DNA of 64,000 nucleotides from Malurus cyaneus samueli (GCA_009741485.1 CM019227.1:13433827-13497826); one strand, 5' to 3'. Counted from the first letter of the stretch, positions 10,312 to 23,250 are shown. Notes: a model not told the origin generated them from the sequence alone. Program-made: numbers and translations.

Positions 10312-13300
10312 GCCAAGAAAAGTAACTTAGTTTGAAGGCTTGATTGGGAAGGTTTCAGTGAAGGGGAACAAAAGGTGGCAGTGGAGGTGCTGGAGATCTT
10401 CCACTGGCCAGCAGTTCCTGACCTCATCTGCACAACCTGAGAACCTTGGGCACCTTAAAGCAAAAATTGCAGTAAATTTTCCCCGTGAATTCCCACTGGA
10501 ACCATGAAACACCTGTGGGCACCCCTGTTCTCTGGCTGGGCTGAAGGGCTCCTCTCAGGGGCAGAGGAGGGCACAGAGGAGGAACTGGGAATACCTTGGG
10601 AATGCCCCTTCTGAGAACTTTTCTTTTCCAGTTCCTCGCCCTGAAGGACAATCCCCCACAACCTCCTGGATGAATCCACACAAAGCCAAAGCTGAGCATC
10701 TGCTCTGTGCTGACACTCTGCTGTTGGGGTTTTTATTATCCTTTCTTTCTTCTTGTGAAAAATGTTGTGAGGAGCTTGAAATGTAGATTTTAACCTGTCG
10801 TATTTCCTATCTGATGTCCTTTCACAGCGCTACTGTGCCTCTGTCAGAAATGTATGATCACATATTGAGTTAAAAAACCTTACTGCCAGAGCCTGTTGGT
10901 TCTGTGTACCCATATTAAAATTTTGGAAATTACCTTGGCGCTGATGGCTGGTTTGCTGGTTTGTTTGTTTGTTTTTCTTTTAGAAGCCGGAGAAAGGGCA
11001 AATCGGGCTGGCTATTTTCTTCTCTCATTGTTCAGAATAGCGACTGACCTTTGTTTGGAGATGTAAAAATGGCATTTCCTGGCGGTGGCAGGAGGGGGTT
11101 GGAGCTGCAGGATCCATCCCGGTGCTCCCCAGCCCTGGGAGGGACAGGGGTTGGGTGCAGAATGGCATCAAAGGCAGATAGAAATGCACAACCATCGCTG
11201 CTGCTCCTAGAATGCAATTTTAAGCAAATGACCTTAAACTGCTCACATGCTTGAAAATAAATCTCTGCTCTGCTTGGGTAGTGTTTCCACGGCGCTTTTT
11301 ATTTGCAAGGGGATATGAATAAGATGGATCCTGGATTTTTTTTTATTTTTTTCCTACTTTCTATCAAGCTAGTGATTATTTAAAAAACAAGTCAGAAATT
11401 GCAATGAAGACATTTTCAGAAAGGCATGGAGTGCCCTGCCATGAAACAGGGGTGGCTGTGCTGGTGGCACCAGGCCTGGCTGTGGCAGCAGCAGGTCCCC
11501 TTTCCATTCACACCACAGCATCAGGGGTGACACTCGGGGTGGGCACGGCCACAGCTTTATTTTCCCCCTCCTTTGGGCTGCAGGATTACAAGCAGCTCAT
11601 CCATTTTCTGGCATAAGTGTCTGTTCTCCCCAACTGGGAACATGAATGGGGTGAGGAGAAAGGCCAGGCCATAGGGATGGAGGTGACAGTGCCCTCAATA
11701 CTCTTGGAGAGGGGCAGAGCACCCCAAGGGGCAAAGGGTGCCAGACCCTGCCCCACAGGATCCCCTCAGGGTCCCCTCTCTGGGCTGGGCTGATCCCACA
11801 CCAGGCCTGGAGGTGCCTGCCTTTGAGAGGCAGCCAGACGTGGAGCTTGTGGGGCAGAAAAAGGGGAATGGGTGGGGAGAGGGACTGAACAGACAATTCA
11901 GTTCTGAACTCACTGATTTCCAGGTGAGGAAGGATTCAGTGATGAGCCACACTAGAAATAATAGCCAGCCACACTTCTGGAGCTGTCTTAAGTGTTCCAT
12001 TTATGTATTTTCAAAGTGAATAATTTCAATTCTTCAAATTATTGAGCATAAAATACCTTGACATTTACCTAAATGTTAAGAAGATGGTTAAAAAGAACTT
12101 AACGAGATTTCTTTTAGTTTGGAGATGAGAAAGCTCAGGAGTGACCTCATTGCTTACAGAGCTACCTGAAAGAAGGTTGTAGCCAGGTGGGGTCAGTCTC
12201 TTCTGCCTTGTCCCAAAGGAAAGGACAAGAGGAAATGTCCTTAAGTGGCACCAGAAGAGGTGAAACAAAATGGAAATTATTAGGCCAATGGTCTCTCTTC
12301 ATAAGAACAGAAGATTTCACTCACATCCCTTTCCTGTGTCTTTTGAGGCTTTTCTGCCTTTGGTTTTGGGAAATGTGGAGGCTGTGCACCCCCAGAGCTG
12401 TTGGGAAAGAGCAGATTGGCCAAAGTGCTGAACTGCACTGGGTGATGCTGCTGAACCCTACAAGGGACGGGGTTTGGGGACAGGGGATCCAATCCCTGAA
12501 AAAAGGCAGCCTCACATGTTCCTGAGTGTGTGATGAGCCAGAACCCCAACAATGAACTGACCCCAAAAAGCCTCTCTTTCATGAGAAGGAAATCCTTTTA
12601 TGGCTGCACATCCCTGTCCTGCAATCTCCATTTACCCTGCATGTTTGCATGTTATTTATTTTATATATTTGTATTTCTGCCGTGCTCCACCTCCACACAA
12701 ACCAGGATGAAGTTCTGAGAGGGACATTTGGCAATGAGCCCCCTCTGAGGGATATTTCTGCTACTCAGCACAAAGACTTAATGTGCTTGCAGCTCATCCA
12801 AGGCTGCCCATCACCCCTCCTGTCCCCTCACGTGTGTCTGAACCTTTTTGTATTGTCTTTGTGTCAATTAAGTTCAAAAAATTGGGTTTAAATGACATTA
12901 AGGTTTTGACACAACATTTCAAAAGCAGTTACTAAGCGAGATAGAGCCACGAGCTGATATTTCAGCACTTTCCACCTGCCAGAGCTGCAGGAGTTGGTGA
13001 TGACTGAGACAGAAAATGCTGGTTTTCCTTACAATTTTTCCAAGGCTGATGTGCAGTTTTTCAATCAGGATATGTAAATCATCTTAACAAACAGGACTGA
13101 TTAGGATTTTTTAGCAAAATAGTGCACCCGTGGTGCTCCAGGCAATCACGAAGCATTAGACCCAACAGGTGAGTGATCAGTAAATCAGAATCATTCTGTG
13201 AAAAAGGAAAATATTTTACATATTAAAATTACCCTGGCCAACCAGGCAATCCTTAAGACGGACCTCAGAGAAACAGGGCAGCTGTCAGCTCCCCTCCCAA

Positions 13301-14302
13301 CATTTTATACAAATCCCCAGTTAATAAGATTTTTTAAAATATTATTCCCAACTTTATGCTTTCTTTTCCCCTTCAAGAAACAAAGCAGAAAATATGGTGT
13401 TATTGTGGCATTTACAATTTTGTCACAGGAGGAATTTTTACTTGCTGGTTGGCAGATAGCAATGTAACAACATCGTGATGAATTGCAATAGATGGCTTTT
13501 ACTGCTTCTATTCATCTTCTATATGGTGGTTTTTTTTTCACTACCTTTACAGGAATCAGTCACAGACCCCTCAATGTTTATTTCAAGATGAATTCAAATG
13601 TTATTCTTTGGAGAATTTTCTACTTCCCTCTCATGTCAGCTGTGGTGCCTGTTCGCCCTGCTGAAAGGAAGAAAGCTGTGCTGTGAAAATGTTGGATGGA
13701 GTTAGTCATTCAAACTGACTCTGCGTTTCAAACTTAGACACATTTCAAAATTTGTTTCAAAAATATGATTTAAACCAGATTTTTTTCTTGCTTTTAAGCA
13801 CTGGTGGTTTTTTTTTGTTTTTTTGGATGTATTTCTTTACCAGAATCCAGTAGGAGTTTGTAGTATATCATTGCTGACAGGTAAATAAATAATATTAACT
13901 TGTCAGACATAAGAAATTAAATTAATTTGAAAATAAAATTACAATGCTTTGAAAAGGCAAACTCTGCATTAAAAATCAAATATTCTGAGTATATTACATG
14001 CAGAAACTTTCATTTCAATGCTTTTCACTTTGTAGGCCTTCTTTCCATGGTAAATTCCACAGGAAAAAAAGAGAAAAATACAATTAAAGAAAAAACTGCC
14101 AGTATAAAATTATTTTGACAAAAATATTCAGCTGATCTGAATTTTCAGTTTATGACATAGATAATTTTATTTATTTGTTTACCTTCAAAGCCATTTTTTT
14201 TTTCCGGTGAAATTTCTCACATAGAGGTAAGTCAAGGAAATTTTCTCCATGAAAAAAACATAAATATCAGATACCCCCAACCCCAAAGCACCCAAAAGCA
14301 AA
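10312..14302. other. Unique DNA, no gene seen
   Basis: GC-rich patches (10500-10680, 11050-11180, 11420-11880, 12350-12520) alternate with AT-rich sequence (12880-14270). All open frames are 122 codons or shorter and have no recognisable motif. Short T runs occur near 11340, 13535 and 13810. I see no transposon signature. Confidence 0.6.
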
Positions 14303-14501
14303 GGGATGGATGGGATGGATGGGATTGGGATGGGATGGGATGGGATGGGATGGGATGGGATGGATGGGAATGGGATGGGATGGGATGGGATGGGAATGGG
14401 ATCCATGGGATGGGATGGGATGGGAATGGGATGGAATGGGGGATGGATGGGAATCCATGGGATGGGATAGGGATGGGATGGGATGGGATCCATGGGATGG
14501 G
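14303..14501 (+). repeat. GGGAT pentamer array, G-quadruplex-prone
   Basis: The array has about 200 bases of GGGAT repeats with occasional GGAT, GGAAT and CCAT interruptions. The plus strand is nearly C-free. Many sets of four GGG runs spaced by AT satisfy the classical G-quadruplex pattern with two-base loops, like a telomere-type repeat with AT in place of TTA. Open frames through it (Met-Gly-Trp-Asp repeats on plus, Pro/His/Ser-rich on minus) are by-products of the repeat and should not be called genes. Confidence 0.97.
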
Positions 14502-15539
14502 CTCAGAGAAGGGACTGAAGTGCCCATTTGGGGTCCCGTGCAGCCCCCAGCCGGCTTACACCATCAATGTTCAATTTATTCTTCCCTTGCCACAAACACA
14601 ATCCTACAAACCCACCCACTTGGTGATTTTGGTGCTAAGGCTGTGGAACTGCACAGAAGAAGGTCTGGAAGGAGATGATTTGGGCTGCCCCAATGCCCAC
14701 ATGCCACCCCTGCAGCTGTTGGGGTTGCAGCAGTGTAACAGGCTGGGGGATGTTCCCTTCTGCCATCCCAGCCCCACAGCAGTGCCATCAGACACCCTGG
14801 GGACATCTCCTGGGTGCTCTGTCCCATCTGTGGCGGGGATGGAGCTCATTCTCCTTTCAGCAGCAGCTCTGAGGTGTTTAGGGGCTGTGTGTGCTTCAGC
14901 ATTGCCCTGCCCCAAGAGCTCCTCTGGAAATGGAGAGCACTGTCCAAATATATCCCCTTAACCTCCTTTCAAGCCATTTTCAGGGCCTTTGAGATATCAC
15001 AGATTTACTGGTACCCCCTCAGTGCAATGGGGTTTTCAAGAGGAGAAGGTCACAGTGCTGGGACAGCTGTGGGGTTTAACCCAGGGTGTTTCTGTCATGG
15101 CCACGGGTGTGTTCACCATGCAAACAGATTCCACAGCCCCCAGCTCAGCCATACAGGAAAAGTGCTGCCTTTCAACCTCACTGAGTGTCTCTAAGGAGAT
15201 AAAGCTCTCAGGATTTCAGAGCAGATCTGCATTTATCCACCCACCTGCAGCCCCTTCACTGCAATCCTCCCCCTGTGCTGCCCTGGACAGCGGCCCCTGA
15301 GTCCATCAGGGGATGGAAACAGCCCCAGTCACCCCACAGACAGAACACACCGACCCTCAGTGCTGCTCCGGGTCACAATGTCAAACATCTCTGTGAACTC
15401 TTTGGGGACCCGTGAGGGGAATACCCGAGTGCACAAAGTGCTCAGGACACTTTTGTTCAGCGTCTCACGTTCTCTCGTGTGAACACACACGCCAGCATTA
15501 CTCAGCGAACATGTTAAAGAGCTCCAAGACAACGAGACT

Positions 15540-16050
15540 AAATTTAAATTGCCCACAGTTTATTGATCCACTGTTGCAGGCTTTGCTGCAGCTTTCCCTG
15601 TATTTATGAATGCCTGAGTCTCCTTACAGTCCATACACAGATCTGACCCGAGCTGGCACCAGTGAAAGCCCGTGGGAGCACTCATTAGTCTTTCACAGTT
15701 AATAAATATTCTCATTCTCTACAGGCTGTTGCAAAGGCCCTAATGATTCATGTCTTTTGAATAAAACATGTCAGCACTGTCCATCTCGGCTCACGGCTAA
15801 TTACAGCTCTCATTGTCACCACACAAACGCTCTTGTAGGGCAGCTCACGTGTTGTGAACGATGGCACAGTGACATGAGGCTCAGCATCGGTGTCAATACT
15901 TTCCCTGCAATTTTAAAGCCCATCAAATATTAAAATGCAATTAGAGTCATTACAAAGTTTTAGAAGAATGGCTTCCTGCTTCCAGTCAATCAGACAGGCT
16001 TTGGAAAAAGAAGAATCGCGTGAGGATTCGGAAACTTGAGGTCACAAATT
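15540..16050. other. Candidate conserved non-coding element
   Basis: This is repeat-free sequence with balanced composition and several homeodomain-type cores (CTAATGATTC, GCTAATTAC, GCAATTAGAG). There is also an E-box-like CACGTG at about 15847. There is no open frame of note. Such texture is common in developmental enhancers, but I have only the single sequence, so conservation is inferred and not seen. Confidence 0.3.
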
Positions 16051-16559
16051 TGGGTTTTGGCAAATATTTTCTCAGTGATGGAAATCATATCTTTATCTAT
16101 AGATTTTTAAAAATTCACAAGCCCTAGAAGCTTTCCAAGACTCTGCTAACATTCTGCCCTTGACATTTCATCAAAAAGGAATTATTTAGGGAAGACTAAG
16201 TTCAATGAGTGGCATAGAACAAAATTATGGTTTTCTGGCTCTGTCCCTGAAAACGAGTAGTGGAAAATGCAAAAATTAAACCTGGAACCAGAAATATTAC
16301 AACAAAACTGCTAAAAAGTGGCAACTGTCACACCCTGCCTTCCCTTGAAAACTGATCAACAGTTATTTGTTTGTGAGAATCAGAGACTTCCCCTCATCTG
16401 GCTCGGCCTGGCCAAGCTCCAAATGAAATAATTGTGGGGCAGCATCTTCGGCTGCCCTGAGCATGGTGCTGGATGCTGAGGGGAAGGGTAGGGAATTACA
16501 GCCTCATCCCATGGCTGTGAGCAGCTGAGCAGAGGGTGAGGGCTCAAAGCCAGAGGGAC

Positions 16560-16990
16560 CCCAAATTCCAAGGCAGGAGCTCTGTGAGCGCTCAGGCACC
16601 GTCCTGAGCCCGTCTGTCCTGGGCACATCACGGGCACAGCAGCAGAACAAACCTGTCTGAGCTGCTCCCTGCACGCAGCTCTGGCTCTCAGAGCCCCCAG
16701 GGCCATCCTGGCACCCCAGCCAAGAGGGAGTCTGAAATCATGAGGATAAATCCCTGCCCGGCCGCGCTGGGGATCCGCGCTGGCATCGCACGCCAGGCTG
16801 GGCAGCCCGGGGTGGCCACTGCCCTGCTGTGCCCGCTGGCCTGGCACGGTGGCCCGGGGCTGGCAGGGCTCTCTCCAGCCTGCATGGACAGCGCTGTGCC
16901 CGAGGAGTGTCTGGAGCTGCTTCTCACTGACCCCCGGGGATGGGGGATCAGCCGCACTGTGAAAACCCAGCCCCGGGATTCGCTGCCTTT
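16560..16990. other. CpG- and GC-rich patch
   Basis: CpG density rises clearly, especially at 16755-16800 and 16840-16985, against a CpG-poor surround. An 88-codon plus frame (16740-17006) and longer minus frames cross it, but none has a recognisable domain or a good splice context. It may be a small orphan CpG island or simply GC-rich unique DNA. Confidence 0.4.
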
Positions 16991-17730
16991 TCCTGCATTT
17001 TCATGATTTGTGAAATCTCCACTCCATCCTGAGGCGATTCCCACATGGGAGAGAGTGAAGATGGAGCTGAAGGAGACGTCAGATGCTGTGGGAGCAGGAA
17101 TCGAGTTAGTGCAGTCAGAGGAAGAAGATGACCTTCACTGCCTGTGCCATCGGGCCACTGTTGAATTTCTATTCCTGCACTGTATTTTTTCACCCAGTCA
17201 ATTAACAGAAACAGGCAGACCCTGATTTCTCGTGCTTTTAGAATATTCCCAGGCCTGCTACACTTGGTTTTCAGCAGCTGCATGGAAAGGGTGAGCTGTA
17301 GGTATGGCATGTATCCTCTGAACTCCATTCCAGGTCCATCCTGTGTGCAGTGGCAGCTTTCATTAGGTTTTGCCATGGAGAAGCTTCACAGGAGACAGGA
17401 AAAGACAGTGGGGAAATGATGAAGTTTGACAGTGATTAAAAGTTTTGTCTGTCCCCTTCCTTTGGTACTAAAGAGCCATTAACCACAGGGTGGATATGGA
17501 TTTATGTAGTGCTCAGCAGTGACCATGAAGAAAATAACGCTGACTCCCCTGAAAAAGGTAAAAATAAAAAATTACAAGGTTAAGGATCTTCTGTGAAGTG
17601 CTCAGAGTATCTTGCAGCTCCTTGGCCCTGTCAGTGATGGGGATCATAGTGCTGTTGCCCTGAGTGTTGCTGCTCCCACAGCCTCTGCTGCTTTCCTTGG
17701 GAATGTGGGTGGGATGGGGATCGGGGGTCC

Positions 17731-18060
17731 CAGCAACCCTGTCCTGGCATCCCACTGCCAACTTTCCTGCATCCCACTGCATCCCACACCATCCTGCTAC
17801 ATCCCACTGCATCCCACTGCATCCCACTGCCAACTTCACTGCATGCCACTGCATTCCACTGCATCCCACAGCATCCAACTGCATCCCACTGTAGCTTCAC
17901 TCCATCCCACTGCATCCCACAGCATCCCACAGCATCCCACTGTAGCTTCACTCCATCCCACTGCATCCCACTGCATCCCACTGCATCCCACTGCACCCTC
18001 CTGCCTCCCACCACAGCTCCAGGGCACCCTCCCCTGCTGCTCCACTCACCTGGCACTCAC
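17731..18060 (+). repeat. 330 bp block, copy 1, rich in CATCCCACTG
   Basis: The block starts CAGCAACCCTGTCCTGGCAT and ends CACCTGGCACTCAC. Most of its interior is a 10-base CATCCCACTG repeat with variants (CATCCCACAG, CATGCCACTG, CATTCCACTG). The same block recurs at 18062-18391. The unit lacks stop codons in several frames, so long His/Pro/Ser-rich or Cys/Gly/Met/Gln-rich open frames appear on both strands. These are repeat artefacts. Confidence 0.95.
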
Positions 18061-18061
18061 N
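18061..18061. other. Single ambiguous base at the repeat junction
   Basis: One N lies exactly between the two 330 bp copies. That position is what a join of overlapping contigs, or a collapsed or expanded repeat, would produce. Confidence 0.99.
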
Positions 18062-18391
18062 CAGCAACCCTGTCCTGGCATCCCACTGCCAACTTTCCTG
18101 CATCCCACTGCATCCCACACCATCCTGCTACATCCCACTGCATCCCACTGCATCCCCCTGCCAACTTCACTGCATGCCACTGCATTCCACTGCATCCCAC
18201 ACCATCCAACTGCATATCCCACTGTAGCTTCACCATCCCACTGCATCCCACAGCATCCCACAGCATCCCACTGTAGCTTCACTCCATCCCTCTGCCTCCC
18301 ACTGCATCCCACTGCATCCCACTGCACCCTCCTGCCTCCCACCACAGCTCCAGGGCACCCTCCCCTGCTGCTCCACTCACCTGGCACTCAC
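18062..18391 (+). repeat. 330 bp block, copy 2
   Basis: This is a second copy of 17731-18060 with the same start, end and length. It carries scattered substitutions and small compensating indels, for example CATATCCCACTG and CATCCCCCTG variants. The differences show it is not a plain duplicate read of copy 1, unless two alleles were placed in tandem. Confidence 0.95.
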
Positions 18392-21300
18392 TTAACCCAC
18401 AGAATTCTGCCTTCACGCTCATGGGTATTTTTTCCCCAAGGTGTCTCTTACCTTGTGTTCAACAGGCATTTTTGACATTTAGCAGGGGAAGTTTTACCAA
18501 GGACAAGCTGCCAGCTCTGCCGTCAGAGCCCAGCGATGTCCCCGCACTCTGGGGCGGTGTTTTCACTGTACCTGGAGTGCAGGGCCCCGCTGCTGCTGCT
18601 GCTGCTCTGAAGGAGCAGCCTGGGAGATAAATGAAACCTCTCATCAGCAATAATCATTCTCATCTTTAAGAAACCCAGCAAAAGCCGAGGGCATGTGGAA
18701 CCTGAGCGTGATGAATTGGGGGAGAAGTTGGTGTCAGATAATTAAAATCTGACACAGACCCTGGAACAGGACTGCTGTGAGGGGTTAACAGTTGATTTAA
18801 AATCATATCACAATTCTCTGGCTTTGGTGCATGAATTTAGCAGAGACAGCTTGGAAAACTAGTTAATTAGATTCTCTTTCTACCTCTGCCCACTTTTGCT
18901 TTTGAAGGCTTCATGTACATTGGACAATTGAAATCAAATTAACTGTTGTTGCATAATTTCTGTGGGCATTTTTATAGAATTCAAAGTATATTCCAGCTTA
19001 TTCTGTCAAACTCAAACCCTGCTATTTCCAGTAAACTAATTTCCAGAAAGCATACAAATAGGGAGCAGTGATAACATCTCACTGGTAATGTTGTTGTTTG
19101 GGGTATTGAATTTTAAAGTGAGCATCAGTTTAAGATGATTACATGTTCATTACATTTTTCATTTTTTAAAATAGCTTCCTGTTGGTAATATTAAAAAAAT
19201 AACATTTCTGTTGCTTACAGACTCTTCCAGCAACACTTTGTTTTTCAGGCTTACAAAGGGGCAGAAAAAGCCTCAGCTTCACACAAATACTCAGATTTTG
19301 CACTGAATGGAGCAGTTTCCCTGAGAGAAATCTGTGGTTCTGCAACAGCGATTATTTCACCTTGGTGTTTTTGAAAGGTGCTGTGGAAAATGTTAAGAAC
19401 ATAAAGTACCACTTAAACCTTGAATTACCTCATTTGGCTAACTTGAATTCTGAAATTATATTTTGCTGCTCCAGTCCTCTTTTCAGCCTTTAATTCAGCT
19501 GAGGCTGCTCAGGCACTATGAATTCACACCAATATATTTCACAGACTATCTTTGGGGAAATGGGCTTTTAAAGCAGCTGCCTTTTTACAGCCTGTTTATG
19601 CCTCCTGTATTTGGATTTAGTACAAAACATCTGGAGGGGGGAGATACCACTGCTCTTATAGCAAGGACAAAAGATTTATTTCTGCTGTCGGTCCATCCGG
19701 GTGCTCTGCCTGCAGAAAAACATCTCCAGACTCTCACACAGCTGCACAGAGAGCAAAATATCGGTGCCTTGAGTACAATTAACATTTTTTTTAATAATGC
19801 CCTATTGCATTAATAGAAGAAAAATTCTTCAATAGACACCAGTGAGTGTAGAATGAATGTGCTTGAAGTGAAGTATGTAGGACCTTCCTGCACTGAGGTG
19901 TTGGCAGAAGTGTGCAGAGCAGTGGGATCTGTGAGAGGTTTGGCTAAAAAATGAAAGGGAAATCTGCACTTTCTCATCAGACACACACTGGCACTGCCTC
20001 TCAGTAAAGTTTTTGACACAAATAAACTCTGACAGGTGACCTGTATTTTCAAACTTAGGTGCAAAGTGCTTTTATGGGAATTCAGGCCTTCCCTGAATCC
20101 AGAAAAAAAATGGTCCCAGCCATTGTCTCCAGTGATTTTGAACATGAGATTAAAAAGTTGCACTTCTAGAAGTGGGAGAGAAGTGTTTATGTGAGCAAAT
20201 ATCCAAAACAAAAATGGAACTGTGTCACGGGAAATAAAGCCAAAAGGCTGGGAAAGGCAGGTGCTCAGCAGGATAGTGTTCATTAAGTAGAAATTAAAAT
20301 TATAAACCCAATGTAAAATGAGAGCAGGAACGTCAGCCAAGGCAGATCCTCTGTCCATCCCTGCTATCCAGAGTGCATCCAGAGGAACTGCATCCAGGGG
20401 TGATGGATTTGCATGGGGTCCTCTGCAGCTTCTCCCAGTGCTGATCCAAACCCTGTCCACACCTCAGTGCCCCCCTGAGCCCCCAAATCAGGGGCTGCCC
20501 ACATCCCCTGCCCCTGTCCCTGCTGGAACTGGAAGGAGGGCTCATTAACACACAGCTAATGATGTCAGGCTCATAGCAGGAAATCTAAGTGGTCAAGTCA
20601 TGTCAAAATTAATTTGTTCCTTGATATGATTCATCAGATGAATCACTAGACCTTTCAATTCAAAATTCACCTTTATGATTTATTTTGGTTTTGTCACACT
20701 GCTATTAAAGACACCCCTGCTCCCTGCACACACCAAGCTAAAAAAAACCTCACATTACAAAAGCCTCAGCTGTTAAGTAGTAGTGTGTTGATAAAATGAC
20801 TGCAGAGAGCAGATGGGTTCCCACCACTGTGCGTGTTGGCCCAGGGCTCCTGGTAAATATAGAAGAGCGATTTCTGTCATCCTGTCAGGGGTATTTATAT
20901 GCTGCCAGTCACCATCCTATCAAGGGCACAGTAGTATTAACATTCTCCCCCAGAGTGGTTTTTCCTGATCACTGAAAAGCTTTGCTCTGGAACGCCAGAA
21001 AAGTCACATAAAATGTGAGATGGTGAAAGGGTTAAATTAAACACAGTGACCCATCAGACACAAAACACCATTCTCTGCACCTTCCTCCTGCCAAGAGGCA
21101 CAACAGAAATCTGAGCTTCTGAGGGAATACCTTTAGATGTGGTGTTCATTGAGAAAGGTGGGGAGTGACATCGGGGACTGAAGCAGAGAAGATAAACTGA
21201 AAGTTTCTATTCATTAAACAACCACAGAAATACCACATTAATCAGGAATATTTCCATTCACCACAACCTTTTAGCTCTGATAAAGGTGGCAGTGGATGCA

Positions 21301-22153
21301 AGAGGCCAGCAGAGTGCAGGGAGGGCTAGCACTGCTGAAGAAGGGAGCACGGGCCACACAGCATCTGCAGCTTATCAGAGGTTTTTCTTTAAATTAAAAA
21401 AAAGGAAAAAACATCACTCTGCATGTACTCCTCTCAACATTTAATCATATTGCTTTCAAGGTCTGCAAACATTCCAAGTCCCTGGAGAGATAAATAAGGT
21501 GTCACGGATTTTTCAGAAGGAAAAATTTAAACAAAATAAAACACACAGGTATCTCATATTCTGTTCTATGACAAGTCATACATAAGTGGATTTTTCTTTT
21601 GTCCTGCTTTCCTTCTCCTCCTCTGAAGGGAACTGCTCTCCTGGTTCTCTCCCTGAGGTTCTCTGCCCACTCCTCTCCTGAGCAGCAGCTCACAGCAAAC
21701 TCTAGAAGGGTCCTTTTGTTTACTCACTCCTGGACTTACTCTCAGGACTTTTACTCTCATGGTATCTTTTGTGCTGGTGTTATAATGAGCAGGAAAATAA
21801 ATCCCCTTTTGGGTACAGAAAGATTTTTCAATAAAGCCTGATAGCCCTTGTATTTGTGAGCATCGAATTCTTTCTTGAACAGCAAGGTCTATAAACTATT
21901 TTCAATTTTGATGACAGGCATGTCTGAAATCAGTGTCCTTATCATTTCAGGATTTCACTCTGCTGCACCTTCTTCCTAGGGCAAATGTTTATGAAATAAG
22001 CTTATGCTTATCTTCTGAAACAGGCTTGCTTGTTACAGGAATCTGTAACTTCCTTTGCTTTTGATGACATCTTGCCATTGGTCTTAATGGAGAAACTCAA
22101 CTCCTGAGAGTTTATAACCTGCTCAGGCATGGCATCTCTGAGAATCCACTTCA

Positions 22154-22186
22154 TCCCTTCCCTCTTTTTTTTTTTTTTTTTCCTCT
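22154..22186 (+). other. Long pyrimidine tract ending CTCTAG (acceptor-like)
   Basis: A C/T-only run including T17 (22165-22181) is followed by CCTCTAG and directly by ATG. A 112-codon frame (22189-22527) opens immediately after the AG. This is the sequence pattern of a 3' splice site, but I do not recognise the peptide and see no matching donor after it. Chance association is likely. Confidence 0.3.
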
Positions 22187-22833
22187 AGATGTTGCTCAGT
22201 AAGGATGTTTTCCAGTTTGAATTTTCCACGCTGCCTTTTTCTAAGATTCAAAAGCATCTGCTGGTTTCTGTGGGTAAAACACAGATGCATCAGAGCACCT
22301 ACATCTCCTGTCCCCTGAAAAAAACACTTCAAAAAACCAAAATACCAGTGAAACCAAACCAAACCCAGTCAGGCAGGAAAACAGAGGAGTCTTGTATAGG
22401 CAGCAGAACATCAGTTTGTTCCTCCCCCCCACCTCCCATGTACCCTGAAAATAAACCCAGAGTGTTTCTAAAGGAGTCACTTGCACTGCAGTGGAAGAAT
22501 TTGTGCTGTTTTGAGCCTGTGCAATGAAAATCCCTTCTCATAAAACTGTGCTGGGGCAAGACCAGCAAAACGCTGGGACTGATGTGAAGCATTTGATACA
22601 AAAGTGGCAGTGACACTGAGATTCTGCAGTGCCAGCCCCTCAGAGGTGATTTAACCTGACCTGCAGTAGGAACTGCCTGAGTGGTGGGAGACATTTGGGA
22701 ACAGATTTGTTTGCCAACAGCCAGGGAATGCCTGAAATTTGCTCTCCCCATGGAATTGTTATCCATCCTCACAGCTGCTGAACCCATTCAAAATTCCCAA
22801 AGGGAAATGCTTATGGTCCCAAGTGGCAAAGAG

Positions 22834-22877
22834 CTGTTGAATATCATCCATTTATCTGTTGAATATCATCCATTTAT
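22834..22877 (+). repeat. Perfect 22 bp tandem duplication
   Basis: The 22-mer beginning CTGTTGAATATC occurs at 22834-22855 and again immediately at 22856-22877 without mismatch. The identity suggests a recent replication-slippage event. Confidence 0.95.
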
Positions 22878-23250
22878 CTGTCCTTTTATCTGCCTGTCGA
22901 GGACATGTAGGGGAGCAGGCATGGCAACTGATTATGGGAGCAGCAGAATCCCCTTTGTTCCATGTAAAAATGACAGATTTCCATTCAAAGGAGGGTGTGC
23001 TGTCACCCAGCACAGCTGTCAGCTCATCAGAAAGGTAAAACCCGTTGTGGAAGCAGAGCCCAGGCTCTGTGTGGCAGCACTGACACGCAGCAGTGGTGGC
23101 CCTTGGGCTTGGCTGAGAGCTGAGCTGGCTGCAAGAGCCACCTGCAAGGACTCCTGAGCCCAGAGCCCCTGCCAGCCCTCCAAACCTGCTGCTCTCACAC
23201 GTCAGATCCCTTGGGAGCAGCAAAGAAAGCATCAAACCTGCTGGTCAAAC

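Larger units (their letters stand above)
14502..17730. other. Unique DNA, mixed composition, no gene seen
   Basis: The segment contains GC-richer DNA at 14520-14960, a candidate conserved element (15540-16050) and a CpG-rich patch (16560-16990), the last two listed separately. The 155- and 142-codon minus-strand frames in 16380-17376 follow the GC-rich patch and carry no known domain. Confidence 0.55.
18392..23250. other. Unique DNA, no recognised gene
   Basis: AT-rich stretches with ATTA cores occur at 18650-19450. A 116-codon plus frame (19463-19813) and a 216-codon minus frame (19810-20460) meet end to end at 19810-19813. Neither shows a known domain, signal peptide or splice context. The region 20540-21500 is quiet unique DNA. 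A strong pyrimidine tract and a 22 bp tandem duplication are listed separately. Confidence 0.55.

Noticed and set aside
14310..14961. Met-Gly-Trp-Asp repeat protein of up to 208 codons
   Set aside because: It is a translation of the GGGAT array that continues by chance into GC-rich unique DNA.
17612..18475. 287-codon plus frame and several minus frames rich in His/Pro/Ser or Cys/Gly/Met/Gln
   Set aside because: They are by-products of the stop-free CATCCCACTG repeat, which is open in several frames on both strands. The frame also crosses the N at 18061.
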